This document shows positions 1 through 13,242 of a stretch of DNA of 64,000 nucleotides, in pieces; positions within the stretch are counted from its first letter, which is position 1; each line of letters begins with the position of its first letter. The notes under the pieces are model-generated. The model saw only the letters and a list, made by a program, of their open reading frames with translations. It had not been told where the DNA came from and ran no database searches. A program made the position numbers and the translations under genes. Origin of the DNA: Pilaira anomala (taxonomy: Eukaryota > Mucoromycota > Mucoromycetes > Mucorales > Mucoraceae); assembly GCA_025716855.1 (NCBI GenBank), contig JAIXMQ010000040.1, positions 186,001-250,000 of the forward strand, in the 5' to 3' direction.

Positions 1-157
1 CTTACTTTCAAAGCATTATTTGTTATTAAATATCGCACATAATACTATCTGCATAGATTTGAAAAGAAAACTGATAAAACCACCCGATGACTGCAAAAAA
101 AGTTTATATAAATAACATTGGAAAATCTTGGTCTGATGTTTTCTGTAAATATATATC

Positions 158-823
158 ATGGTTAAATATCTGCCAATTTTTCTGTTTGCTTGGCTTTTCT
201 CTGTCAAATTACCTATGGCAATGCTATCGCTAACTCAAATCAGTTGGATGAACTAGTAGTACCAGGTAAGCACGAGAAATTTGAAACTAACAGTGGATTG
301 ATTCATTTTATTTATATTTTATAGAAAGTCCTAAGATTGATACACCAAGAGAGCTTTTGAAGAGAGGCGGCCATGACTGGGACCATGACGACAATGATGG
401 TAATGATAATAACTGGAGCGATTCATATGATTACGATGACGACAGTTCGAATAAACGAGGGTCGGATTAGTCTAAAAATAAATATTGGAGTAATCACTAT
501 AAAGACAAGCCATTATACTATGTCAGTACTGCTAAAATTACTGCTATCGCTACTATTACTACTACTGATATTTCTACTGCTACTGCTATCGCTACTATTA
601 CTGCTACTGCTACTTCTGTTTCTATTACTACAAGAACTTCTATTTTTACTGCTATAGGAACTTTAATTTCTACAAGAACTGTTACAGTAACAAGACGTAT
701 ACCAATACCTTGTGGCCCTAGAGAGCTAGCATTAGTACAAACAGTAACTGATGATCTTTCTGTTGGTGCAACACCTACCGAGACTATAACTGTCGATGGA
801 GTAGGAATAGTGTCGTAGGCCAA
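158..823 (+). pseudogene. Broken gene for a Thr-rich secreted protein
   Basis: A start at 158 opens a hydrophobic, signal-peptide-like run, but that frame closes soon after. The sequence before a good donor (GTAAGC, about 266) is open only in another frame. After the acceptor (about 324) the reading is SPKIDTPRELLKRGG, with a Kex2-like KR, then an Asp/Asn-rich stretch ending in an in-frame TAG near 467. The same frame then stays open to 823 and encodes a Thr/Ile/Ala-rich tract, TVTVTRR, and a short Cys-Gly-Pro segment. A frameshift plus a stop in an otherwise coherent reading suggests a decayed gene. An unrecognised first exon or a sequencing error could also explain it. The composition recalls the Thr-rich ectodomain of the gene at 5844, but I see no clear alignment. 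Confidence 0.45.
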
Positions 824-1941
824 CCTGTAGTAGCGACTATAGATGATTTAGTTAAGATAGGTATACACCCGAGAGTAATTATTAATAACCACTACACTAG
901 CTACAAGTGGCTGATCCACTATTTTTCCGTAAACCAAAAAATGTATGTCTTTAAATTTTTGACTACATATTCCTATATAGATACCCCATCGATTATAAAG
1001 GAAGTTTAAAATCCCCACTACAAAAATCTTTAATTTCAATTCATGTAAAGTTATTCCATAAACAGTTTTCTCTTTTTCTTTATATATATTTACTTAAAGT
1101 TGCTCTGATAACACCTTCAATGTTTTAATTGTACCTACCACCCAACCGCCTCAGACGACAGTAAACATTTGCCCTTTTTTTTTTAATATACATATTTCTA
1201 CATCATTTTCAACCACCCTTTCTGTAATAGAAAAGGCATAAAGTCGATGAGTACCGGAGTGCTGGTTGGGTATGCAATAGAGGATCGTGTGTCACTTTTA
1301 GTGTGTTTAAAATTTTCTGATAGTGAAGGAGATACAAATCGTGTAGTTATTCATTGTCACTGTATATACCATCGTTTGAAACCATTACTGCTATAACCTA
1401 ATCAATTGAACACGAACTTCTTTTCGCTAAAGAATATTTAGAAAATGAGATATATGGATAGTTTATCTGCAAAAAAAAATTATAGCGAGTGCAGTTATTG
1501 ATCAATTAAGCCATATTTTTTCCTATATTAGATGAGTTTTAACCTCACCAAATTCGTCTTGTGAAAAATAATCAAAAAGTGATTGGTGAGAATGTTTTTA
1601 AAACTAACCTGTTGGAATTTCTATAAACAAGAATTTTAACATAACACATGTGAGAGAGGCATATTTAGACCCGTCAGAAATAGTAGCAAGCATGGCAGCA
1701 GTCATTTTTAAACCCCAGGTCAATTTGATACTGGAAAGTGCTACATCAATTTCTTGAAATGGTGTACCACGTTTTTTTTTTTTCTTATTATTATTATTAT
1801 TATTATTCTTTTTTGTTTTTTGTTTTGTTTTTTTTTCTTATTCATTATACCCTTCATCTTAATTGACTTTTTTTTTTCTTCTACTAAAGAAAAAAAAAAA
1901 GAAAAAAAAAGAGGAAATATAAAAAAAAGAAGAGAAAAAGA
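824..1941. other. Intergenic, no supported gene
   Basis: AT-rich spacer. A 49-codon frame from 1243 (MSTGVLVGYAIEDRVSLLV...) looks mildly coding-like but has no recognisable domain and no clear splice partners. The last 180 bases (about 1772-1941) are long T tracts then A/G tracts, probably the promoter and 5' leader of the kinase gene. Confidence 0.5.
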
Positions 1942-4911
1942 ATGGGATTTAACGTAGCAGATCAGTTTCGAAAATGGAAAAGGAACTCGACACAAAAAGA
2001 AGTTATTGCTTCAGTAGATCATGGTTTACAACAACAACAACAACAACAACAACATTTTGAAGAACCTGTTATAGATCCTACTTTGACTGCGGTACAATCT
2101 GCACCAGTTCCAACAACAACAGCAGTAATAGCTGAACCAAACAAGAGGAATAATACTGCTGTAATTAATAATACACAAGGGACAACAACAACAACAACAA
2201 CAACAACAGCAGCAGCAGCAGTAGCAGCAGCAACCAATGGTGCTGGACCCAAGAAACTCCGAAAAGCACCAGTGAAGCAATATCCGCCTAGTCCTGATAG
2301 TTATCTTAATGGCATTGGAGATTATACTTTTGTTCGTCAAGTAGGTCAAGGTAAATTTAGTCGAGTCATGTTATCGTATCATTGTTTGACAAGGAAAGAG
2401 GTGGCTGTAAAGGTACTTTAACAGATATAAACCTTTCCCCCCCTTAGTTTTCTCCTCACTTTTTTATAACTAAAAAAAGTTGTATTTTATAATATAGATT
2501 ATTGATAAAAGAGTACATGATTATAGAGTGATGTCAAGATTAGTAAGAGAAATTTCATTAATGGAAGTATTAGATCATCCAAATATTGTTCGATTATATG
2601 AGACATATGAGACAACAGATTCATTATATCTTGTAATGGAATATGTAGATGGATTTAACTTGGATGAATATTTAGCTAAAAAAGGAGGTCGCTTAAATGA
2701 ATCAGAAGCAAAAGATATATTTCGTCAAATGGCTGCTGCAATGGATTACTGTCATTCAAAGTGGGTTGTTCATCGTGATTTAAAAGTAAGAAATAAGTTT
2801 CTATAAATAACAAAAATCACATATATTGAATTTTATTCTATTTTTATTTATTCCAGGCACCAAATATTTTATTGACAAATGATTTTAAAGTGAAAATTGC
2901 TGATTTCGGTTTAGGAAATAGATTTGGAAGAAGAAGATTAAAGACAATATGTGGCAAGTGTGTAAAAAACTTGTATACAATTATAATAATATATTATTAA
3001 TACAAACACATACAGGATCTATGCTTTATTATAGTCCTGAAATTATTAATGGCCAAGGTTATACTGGACCTGAAGTCGATTGTTGGTGTTTAGGTGTATC
3101 ATTATATCGTATGACTGTAGGTGAAGAGCCTTTTTCTCGAGCCAACAGTAAGTTTCTTGTTTATATCTGTATCCATCATCTAATTAATTATTATTATTTT
3201 TTTAGCGGTGGGTGATTTAAGAAAGGATGTAACAGCAGGTCAATATATTATACCCGCTCATCTCAGTACAGGACTCCGAAATACGATAAAGAAATGCATG
3301 TCAATCGATAAACACAAACGTACTCGAGTTCATTTAGCATTAAAAGATGATCCATGGCTTACAGAGAATGGAACTTTACCAGATATCTTTACACATAATC
3401 CTATCACCATGACAACGATGAATAATATATCAAAAGATGATGAACTTGCTCGTTTAAAAAAAGAAAAAGAAAGATTAAAGTTTCAACATATGAGAGATAT
3501 GGAAGAAGAAAAACGATCAAAAAAGTATATAAAGAGAACGATTATTTGTCATCCAAAGAATCCATCTATTTATTTCACAAGTGCTGTACCTCATTCAGCT
3601 AAACCAGAAGATAAATATACAAATAGTGAAACTCAACGTCATTTATTATTTCAAAAGATTAATGAAATTTCTCATCAAATTCAATTATCTTCAACTCATA
3701 ATGCTGCAGGAAAATCACCTATTCGACATTTACTTCGAAAATTAAAACAACCTGAAAATATATTACCTGTTGGACCCAATATAATATCGACAACTACTAC
3801 CACTACACCACCTTCTAGTTCATCTACTTCTACTTCTTCTATTACTCCTTCAAGATCTCCTGTTAGAAAATCAACTTCAAATATGAGTTTATCTCAATTA
3901 TATCAAAGAGTTGCAAAAGATCAAGTTCATTATTATACATTTCAATTAACTCCACAATCTGCTATTCAATTCACTGGCATTAGTGAATCATTACAACAAA
4001 CTCAACAAGATGAATTCACAATGATGCTTATTATTCGTGGTATTTGTGATATCATGGGTATTACTTATCATCGAGATAAAAATGATCATTTAATTTGTGT
4101 TATGGCATTAAGTGATTATATTAGTGAAAAACCTCGTTCATTTTATAAATTAAAGAGAAGAGATAGTAAGATGGCAAGTTCGAATCAATCCATTACTGCT
4201 GCTCAACAACAAAATGAAGGTAATACAGGTAGTCAAGCATCTTTTAGTCGTAGTAGTAATGCAGGTGATATGAATCGATCATCTTATGTGGGTAGTAGTA
4301 AATTCAGTAAATTTAAAAAGATGACAAGTCATGTATTATCTAGTATTTTCCCATATCATTCATCTACACTTGTTGTGCAAGATAGTCGTTCAGTTCGGTA
4401 TCCACCTTTTCCTACATTAAACCCTACTACAACGAATAGAGCAGGATCATCTGAATCCTCACAAAATTCATTTTCAGCAGCAGCAGCAGCAGCAACAGTA
4501 GAAGAAGATCCATTAAATCAACAGGATAAGAAATCAGGTGTAGCTATTTTTGCAATTGAAATAATTTCATTATCAAAGGAGCCCTCTACAACCAATCGAG
4601 TGACAGCTATTAAACTTGTCAAGATTGAAGGATCATCAAAAGTATTTCGAATTGCATGTGGTTGGTTGACAGGTGTGATTGGACAAAACATTACACCTGC
4701 ACAATTAAGTGATAACTTTAATACCTTGACTGCTTCTATTCATGGCAGTAGCACTGATATACCCAATATGATACTACAACAACAACAAAAGAGATTAACT
4801 AGACCTAAATCTTTTGTTACTTTATTACCATCCACTATGGATAACAATAACACTTTTCATCATCATCAACTTCCTTTAGATTCCCCTCCCCCTTCCACTG
4901 GTCCAATTTAA
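1942..4911 (+). CDS. Ser/Thr protein kinase, Kin1/MARK-like (CAMK group), KA1-like tail
   Basis: Five exons (1942-2412, 2498-2785, 2857-2953, 3016-3147, 3206-4911) give 897 aa. A low-complexity N-terminus (polyQ, polyT, polyA) precedes the kinase domain, about residues 118-380: glycine loop GQGKFSRV, VAVK Lys157 at the end of exon 1, HRD 249-251, DFG 269-271 and an SPE in place of APE. The HRDLK is followed by APN rather than the usual PEN. A basic coiled segment and Ser/Thr-rich linker follow. The last ~120 residues (VAIFAIEIISLS...KVFRIACGWLTG) resemble a KA1 membrane-binding domain. Kin1/MARK kinases act in polarity and exocytosis; that role is inferred from the family. Intron 3 must use a GC donor to keep the TICG-SMLYYSPE activation segment in frame. 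The 3' end is 9 bp from the next convergent gene. Confidence 0.88.
2954..3015 (+). other. GC-AG intron in the kinase gene
   Basis: All three GT donors between 2958 and 2963 give a stop or a wrong frame after the acceptor at 3015. The GCAAGT at 2954 joins TICG to SMLYYSPE exactly as in related kinases. GCAAGT is the usual consensus of minor GC-AG introns. Confidence 0.8.
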
Positions 4912-4920
4912 ATAAAGTAT

Positions 4921-5503
4921 TTATTTTTTGGGGTTAAATAATGTTTCTTCTAATTCTCTTTTTCGTACATTGTCATTTTCATAAATAATTTGTAATAAAT
5001 GTGATTCTTTTGGAAGTGTTTCCCGAAGTTTATGCATACCCCTATCCATACCAAGTGCGCCACCAAATACTAAGCCTGTAAATGTACCCACTATGTATGT
5101 ACACGCGATATGTATCAGTTTTGTTTTTATCATATTATTTTCTCTTGACAGCTTACTACTTACAAATTGTAGGAATAGCAGTTCTAGGTTTTAAAGGCGT
5201 GGCTCTAGAATTAGCTATATATATATATATATATATAGGTTTAAACATTTATAATGAACAAGTTATCAAATAAACTTTTTTTTTTTATTATTTACCCCAA
5301 AGACGAGCAGACATGCCTAATGAAGCTGCACCCAATGTTGCTAAATAATGTAACTTAGTATATTAATTTTTTATTTATTCAGTTAAATCCTTAATTTTAC
5401 CCAAAGTAACAAAGTTAAACATGGCAGATCGAATGACCAACTTTTCTTCTTCTGTAGGCTTGTAATTGATTAATTCCAACTTTATATCTTCTTGACTTGC
5501 CAT
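4921..5503 (-). CDS. Small two-membrane-segment protein, unknown function
   Basis: A three-exon model on the minus strand (5503-5401, 5340-5296, 5075-4921) gives 100 aa with all phases matching. An acidic N-terminus (MASQEDIKLELINYKPTEEE) is followed by two Gly-rich hydrophobic segments, FVTLATLGAASLGMSARLWG and LVFGGALGMDRGM, separated by a short turn, and then a charged C-terminus ending NPKK. The helical-hairpin layout with small-residue packing motifs is typical of small mitochondrial inner-membrane proteins, but I do not recognise the family. The reading across the 45-nt middle exon is seamless, which favours this model over a separate 70-aa gene at 4921-5133. It is convergent with the kinase gene. 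Confidence 0.65.
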
Positions 5504-5843
5504 GTTGAAAAATACAAAATAAAATGACACCCCCCTCGCAACCAAAATAACTATCAAATCCTGGGTTTTAAAATATTTTTCTTTAGGGTGCATAAAAAAA
5601 AACTTTAAAAAAGTATTTGTACATATGTCTCTATTTTTAACCAATCATATCTAATCATTGCACGTAACAAGAATATGCACGCTTTTATTTTACATTTCAT
5701 TGTTCAACTATCATGTATTTTCTTTATTCAATGTTTTTATAAAAAACTAGAAATAGGAAATCAATTTACTTATAAAAAGGGGAAGAAAAAGGAGGATCGT
5801 TTCTTGGGTTTCTTTGCATTTTATTTTATTAACTTTTTTTTAA

Positions 5844-7124
5844 ATGAGAAGTGTCATATTTCTGTTACTTGTCTTATTTGCAATCACAGCCACTGCATTT
5901 CAGAAACGAGATAATGTAAAAGAAGATGATGACTGTATAACTACTACTACTACTACTACTACTACAAGAGCACGTAATCATAGAACTACTACAACTATAG
6001 GAAAAACACACACAATAACAACAACTTCCACATCTACTATAACTGTTACACGTACATCAAAAGATATTCCAACAAATATACCTTTTGTTCAAAATGGTAC
6101 TTGTATCAATTGTGAAGGAGATTTTTGTGAATATGTATGCCATGATAAATCCTGTAATGGTTATTGTAAAGAAGGGCCTTGTGAAGTGGTTTGCTATATT
6201 GGTTCTGGTAAGTTTTTTTTTTTTTTTTGGAGGCATCAAGAAAAGAAAATATGTATTTAAACTCTTTTTTTTTTTTTTTTTTTTTTTTACATATGTAGCT
6301 CTATCTGATGAAACTTTGGCGATTGCTAGTCTTTTAATGATATTTGGTCTTTATTTAATGGTGATGGGATTTCCCTTCTTTATTGTAACCATAGTAATTT
6401 CTGGGCTTTTAATAGGATGTAAGTTTATTTTACTATATGAAGTGTGTAGTTACATACGAGTGTGTACTAAATTAAACGTATTATAGGCACGGTAACATGG
6501 TTCATCATGAGAGCAGCTGAAACTTCTGAGGAAGGATTCCTCAGTCGGGATCATATTTACTGGTTAGCTACAGTAGGTGGAGTACTCTTAGCAGGAGCCT
6601 CTTCACAATTTTACATGATCGCCATGTATTTACTAGCTGGAGCAAGTGGTTACTTGATAACTATTTTTGTATGGGCATGGAAAGATAACTTTATTGTGGA
6701 AAACATGTTGATTCGTAATATAATTGGATTAGTGCTAGGGCTTATATTTATGTTGGCGCTTGTGTTTATTGAGCACGCTACTGTGATTATATCTACATCA
6801 TTTTTGGGTGCATTTGCGTTTGTATGTGGATTAGAGCTCTTGCTCAATACTGGACTCTTGGTTGGAATTATGACTTTATTTGATTTTGAGAAGAGTAAGA
6901 ATGTAAGGACAGGTATCAAGGCTTTAGATGAATATAAAGTAAATATGAATGTCACTGGTATGTTGTCTGGTATCGCTGGGTTATGGTTTATCGCAATTGT
7001 TTGGCAACGTTTTTATAATCGCGGAAAAAGGTTCGGGGTTCGTACTGTAGTAAATAGTAATGATACTCTGGAGGATGAATTTAATGGATCTTTATTGAAG
7101 AAGCTAAAAAAGGAAGGTGAATAG
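5844..7124 (+). CDS. Thr/Cys-rich ectodomain fused to multipass membrane domain (TMEM198/DUF4203-like)
   Basis: Three exons (5844-6207, 6299-6418, 6487-7124) give 373 aa. The N-terminus is a signal peptide (MRSVIFLLLVLFAITATAF) followed directly by a Kex2-like KR. A Thr-rich tract (T9, then TTT/TST clusters, likely O-mannosylated) leads to a compact segment with ten Cys in about 36 residues, roughly 85-120. After ALSDETLAIASLLM come about seven hydrophobic helices rich in Gly/Ala, ending in a basic cytosolic tail LKKLKKEGE. The membrane part has the look of TMEM198/DUF4203 proteins; that match is from memory and needs a profile search. The domain order suggests a plasma-membrane protein with an exposed ectodomain, possibly a wall sensor. 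No function is proven. Intron 1 ends in a long T tract. Confidence 0.75.
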
Positions 7125-8699
7125 TTAAAACATTATCATGTATACTTCTGTAAACTTTCTTAATTTTTCCTGGGGTACCCAACTTCTCATTTTGGTTTTA
7201 TTTATTTCTCTTACTCCTGTATATCTATAACTAAAATAATAAAAAAAAAACTAGAGATGGTCTAGGCTTTTCATAAATTTATTCCCACTCACTTTTTTTC
7301 TTTCTTTCTCTTTATCAAATGACGTATATACTTGTAATCAGCAAAAACGTTCTGTTCATTATATGCGTTGTTACTCAAAAATAAAACGCATCTTTTTGTA
7401 GTTACTTTCTAATTATATTAAAAATCAAAACAGCCTTTTATTATTGTATATACAATTCATGAACAGAATTGTTAAAAAAAAAAAAAGCATAAAAATCAAA
7501 TTTAAATGTCTTTTGTAATCTTCTACAACTTTCATTTGAAAAAAATGATGAAATCATGCAAAATTTACCTCTAGCATTATTGTTTAGTATTGTTGACCCT
7601 AAACAATCAATACTATTGTTTCAAAACAGAGGAGTGGTGATCCATTGTGACATTTTACCGCATAATAAATAAGCAGCTTCGAATTTTCTAAAGACATTGA
7701 CTAATGACATAGATTTTGATTGGTTTCGATATAATTCGATGGAAGCTACCTTTACATCGAAGCTAAAAAAAAGGGGGGGGGGAATGAAATCTATTACTTC
7801 ACATTCGTCCATACGGTAAAAAAAAAAAAGGGATTTCCGCGCATTTTTTAAATAAACGCCAATTTACTTGCTCAAAGGATAAATGAGATACCTTGAGTAA
7901 GGAACACACACAATATTAAATAAAATGATAGTTACTGGGTGTACAAAATATATGCTTAATTTTTTTTTTTTTTTTTTTGAAAGACTTGTGCTCCCAAAAA
8001 AAGACCCTTTTCTTCCACTTTCTGTTATGCTTGTCAATCGAATATCTCTTTTCTAAAAAAAAAAAAATAATGATAACTGGTTTTTTTTTATTTTTATAAG
8101 CTAGGCATACTTGTTGTTTTGTTGTTGTTGTTATTAATCATTAAGTCAGTAGTACTAGAGCACAATAGTTAGTGTGGTAGCACAGTATTAAAAGAATAAC
8201 AACAACAAAGTATATACACTGAACTTAATAAATGAGTAAATAATAACATTAGATATATAATTCGGAGAGACCTTTTTTTATTTATTTTTCTTATTATAAT
8301 CATGGTATATATATCTCATGTTATTCTTTTTTCATCATTTGTTTCCAAGGAAATATATAATAAATGACCTCTTTTTGTGCGTGTGTGTGCGTGTATGTGT
8401 GCACATCTTTTATGATCTACCGTTTCATATAGAACTAAGCCAAGAAAGCGTAACGCGAGAGAGAAAATATAGAACGAAACACAATAACTACTACCTTTTT
8501 TTTTTTAAAAAAAAAAGTGCTAAAGAAACTATTAAAAAAAAATGTATAAAAGGTACCTGAAACACACATTTAACTTTTAGGCACTCAGCCAAAATGAAAC
8601 AATGGGTCAACTAAAACTATTTTCTAACTATTTTTGAATATAATAAAAAAAAAAATGACAGCTTGTCATATGTCACGATTATATATATAAAAAAAAAGA

Positions 8700-8736
<37 letters not shown>

Positions 8737-9639
8737 GAGATCTTTTATTGATCAAAACTTAAAATTACTACTATATTATTATAGATAAATAAATTGTACA
8801 TTTTTTAAACTACATAAGAATGTTAAAAAAAAATGTATCAAGTTTATTATTATTTATTCATTTAACCATTATACTTTATTCTCAGAATTTATCAAACCAC
8901 TCACAGTCAATGAAAAAGTCGTGTGACACAATTGTATTACCCATATGATGAAGGCCGGTCGGCTCGGATGATTTTATGATTTAAGGAACCATAGAATAGA
9001 TTTTTCCGCAGCAGGTAGCAGTAAAAAACTGAAAAAATTATATTGTGGGCCAATAAATATCTTTTTGCAATACCTAATAACTTGAATTTGCCTTTTTTAT
9101 AACTACCCTTTCTTCCTTTTTTTTTTTTTTTTTTTTTTTTTTGGATATTAAATTGATTTGTGATGTTATGAACGATTTTTTTTTACTCTTCGTCCTACAC
9201 TGAGCTACCCGAATAATCCGATGCCCGTTAATATACAATTTATATATATGTGTGTGTGTGTATGTTTTTTAAACTTTATTTTGAATGTAAAAAAAAAAAT
9301 CTCGATCCATTCATTCGTAACCACATTCAAAAAAGAAAGAATAATAGTAAAAAATGGTGTCTTTAATACAAAAATATAAAATTTTAAAAAAAAAGACGTT
9401 GTTGTTATAGTTACCAAAAAAAAAAAAAAAAAAAAAAAAAAAAGGTTATTGTGATTGTATCAGAAGGGGTAAAACTTATTTTGTTGCTACACAAAGTAAA
9501 CAAATAGTTATGTTCAAACACACTTGTTCCATAACGATTTTTTTCTCTCTCTCTCTCTCTCTTTCTCCTTTTTTTTATTTTTTTTTTCTCTGTATACCAA
9601 TTTCTTTTTTATTTGTTAATTTTATTTTTTAATACTTTC
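7125..9639. other. Gene-free, homopolymer-rich spacer
   Basis: About 2.5 kb of AT-rich sequence with many A/T runs (A30 near 8704-8733; T tracts near 7960, 9118 and 9418) and a CT run near 9546-9561. A perfect 9-bp inverted repeat (ATTGTTTAG / CTAAACAAT) lies near 7579-7607. Short frames such as the minus-strand one at 7621-7812 have no recognised domain. The last 100 bases are pyrimidine-rich and look like the promoter of the next gene. Confidence 0.55.
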
Positions 9640-11178
9640 ATGACTGGTACATTGAGATGGCATTCTTGTTCAACTAATGACTTTCCACTTAAACGGCATA
9701 AAGTTTCAAAGGCATGTGAAGCATGTCGTGGAAAGAAGATGCGGTGCGATGGCAGTAAGTCTTGTATTTTTTTTTTAAAAAAAATCCTGTTTTTAATTTT
9801 TTTTTTTTTTTTTTTTTTTTTTAGATAATCCGTGTCAAAGATGCGAATCGAATAAGATTGCATGTAAATATAACGATAAACCATCTAGATCGCGTTCGAT
9901 ACCACATGTGAAAAAAACGATTCAATTATCATCATCCAATTCATCATTAACTTTATCACCACCACCACCACCTCCTCCACCACCACCACCACCACCACCA
10001 ACAGCAGCATCATCAGAAGCAATAACAAGTAGTGCATCTTCTCCACCAACACCACCACCGTTATCACCTAATAAGAAGCGAGTAAAAAAATCAGAAAAGA
10101 TGTTACCTATTTCTTGTTTAAATAAGATGACATTGATAAATGAATTATATGAAACGCTTAGGTTACAACAATCCCCAAAAACACGTCGATATGGAACATC
10201 TCATCCTCCTTTACTTTTGGATTTTTTCAACATCACGTCCCAGCCACAATCGATCTGGACACATTTTATTGAATCACTTACAAAGATATCTGATCAAGTA
10301 CCAACTGGAGATACAATTTACTTTATACAAAATGTACCTGAACAAGAATCAAACGAATTAGTAAAAGAAGCATTTCGAATCTTTATTGCTCATAATTGGC
10401 TTTATGGTGCCTTTCTTGATACACGGATTTTATGTTTCTTATTAAGTACTATCTCCATCTTTAGTTATATGCAACAACAATCCAATTTACAAACAAAAGG
10501 ATTACCATTTCACCCATCTTCTTTACCTTTTTATTCCATCATCATTTATTGTATTTTAGCCATCACTTTTCAATCTGCACATCAAGCTTTACCTACTATC
10601 AACAAAAACATCTCTCATTGTCTGTACATTTATTCTCATACGTTTTATAGAGAGGCTCATAAACTATTCTTGTCCCTTTGTTTTCCTTCTCTACCTGCTG
10701 ATCCCACTTTACCCAAAGAAAATAGAACACACATGATTCTCTTGGTACAAGCTTCGGTTCTCTTGTGTCATTTTCAAGCGACTGCCATTAGTGAAGAACA
10801 AGCTTTTTTAACTCTCAAAATTGGTATTGGATTAGTACAACAAGCATCATTGACTACTTTAATCGATGATGAACAAGAAGAAAATAGAGAGTGTTTAATA
10901 GCTTTATTAAAATCATTAGATGCTTGGTATGTTTGGTTATCATTTTACTTATTAAAACCTTACTCGACACTTGAATTCGACATAAATAGTATTACCTGTG
11001 AATTTAATTCAATGACAAAAGAACAACGTTGGGCTTTGGATCTTACGGATAACTATACTTTTTTTTTGAAAAACTTATTAAAAAAGAGAAAATCAACTCA
11101 GCCTCTCATCAATTTCAATACAATCAAGGTGTGTGTTTTTATTTTATTTTTCTTTAAATTATATGTGTTTGTGTGTAA

Positions 11179-11210
<32 letters not shown>

Positions 11211-11275
11211 TTAGTAGTAGTAGTAGTATTAGTATTAGTATTAGTAGTAGTAGTAGTAGTGTTTTCATATATTTT

Positions 11276-11310
<35 letters not shown>

Positions 11311-12151
11311 GTATTAATACTTAAATATAATATATTGTATAATGCAGGATTCATTAAAATCAATCGTCATATCAAATGAAGAAGAAGAAAAAGAAGAAGA
11401 GGAATCGATCCCGAATCATATCATACAAGTATATCGTGATATATTGACCATTCAATTCTATACAAGTCAATTAGAAAATTATGAACTTATTCTAGAAAAA
11501 GGAACAATCGATATCACCACAGTAAACGAGATACTACATGTTTTAATTTCTTCTTGTCAAAATATTCTTACAAGAGTGAACAAATTGATCTGTACTGAAT
11601 ATACTCCACTCTCAAGGTATATTCCACTCTCTTTAATCTATGCTGTCTCATTCGTATCTGGTATTCTCTTGAAAAACAAGGAGCTGATTACAACACATAA
11701 AGAGTTTGATGATTTACATTGTAATTTGTTAAAGACTCTAAAGACATCTGCCCCTTACTTTGAAGCCTTTCAAATCCTTTACAGTAAATTCAGTTCAACT
11801 CCAAAGAAACTCGATACAAGTATCAAGGTCATTTCTCCTTCACCTACTTCTCTTTCCACATCTTCTTCTACTACCACAAGTACAACAAATCCATTGCAAG
11901 CTTCACTTACAACTATATCTGAAGTGGTCATTGGATCCGAAACTCAATTCTTGTCTTCTTTTCAAAATAGTAGTAACCATCAAGATTTATTAATTGCAAC
12001 AGCTGCAGATGTTCAACAACAGCATATGTCTATGAATTTACCCATGACAGGTGCAATTAGTTCAAGAGCTGATATTGATCGAGAACAATTAGAGAAATTA
12101 TCTCATAATAAATCCCAACATTATCCAACTCAGCAGCAACAACAACAGCAA

Positions 12152-12183
<32 letters not shown>

Positions 12184-13208
12184 ACAACAACAACAACAGC
12201 AGCAGCAGCAGCATCAGCAGCAACAACAGCAACAACAGCAACAGCAGTTTCAACAACAACAACAACAACAACAGCATCAAATTCAACAACAATACTTATT
12301 TCAAAAACAATTACAACTTCAGCAACAACAACAACAACAATCGAATTCAACTTATTATTTGCAAAAATCGATGAAAAGAAATGAAAATATTTATCAGCAA
12401 CAGTCAATGAATGAACAACAGCAGTATTATTATAATCCAAAGAGACCTTATCAACACATCTATAGTGCATTGGGATATCAAATACCTCCTCAACAATCCA
12501 CCTTAAAGAGACAAAGATCCAATCCATCTTATGATTATTCCAAGTCACAACCGGCAAGTGTTGTCATGGATACGCCAACACATCATGAAAGATCAAAGAG
12601 TGTTGCGACAGAATACATTGACCTGGAGACGAACAATGATGCATTCATCTACAATATGTTTGTCTTGGGTAGTGCAGCTACACCTACACCCACCGCCGAA
12701 GAAATGTTTGATAGTAACAGTCGACAATTTTTCCCTACTATAAATCAACAACAACAACAACAACAACAACAAGAAATGACCAACAATTTGACAAAACTTC
12801 CATTACCTCAACCATCTAAACCAGCCTCGATGATATCCAAGACCAGTTGGACAGCCTCAGGCCCTACACAACCTCAAACCTCATCTAAATTATTTTTTGA
12901 TTCTGAAGTACAAACATTGCATTATCAAACATCCAGTTTTCCAACAACAATGGCAGGATTAAATGTGATTCCAGAAGAAGAAAATAGTTTGTACCCGAAT
13001 CAAAGAGCAAGTATTGTTTCAGATAGTAGTAATAGTAGTGAACCTATATTAACTACAACACATAACGTAATAGTAGAACAAGAACAAGAAGCAGTAGTAG
13101 CTGCTGCTGTTGCCAATTGGGCTCATCCTTCTTCCTCCTTGGTCTATAAAAGACAATACAATGATTCAATCACTTCTAATAGTAGTAGTCTAGATGAAAA
13201 TGATCGGT

Positions 13209-13242
<34 letters not shown>

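Noticed and set aside
2019..2349. Antisense polyCys and polyVal frames over kinase exon 1
   Set aside because: Shadow of CAACAA and GCAGCA repeats in the kinase N-terminus.
7579..7607. 9-bp perfect inverted repeat as a terminator or ncRNA hairpin
   Set aside because: Short stem with an 11-nt loop in AT-rich DNA; expected by chance, no transcript evidence.
12057..12557. Antisense Val/Ala/Leu-rich frames over the polyGln region
   Set aside because: Translations of CAA/CAG repeats read on the other strand, no domain.
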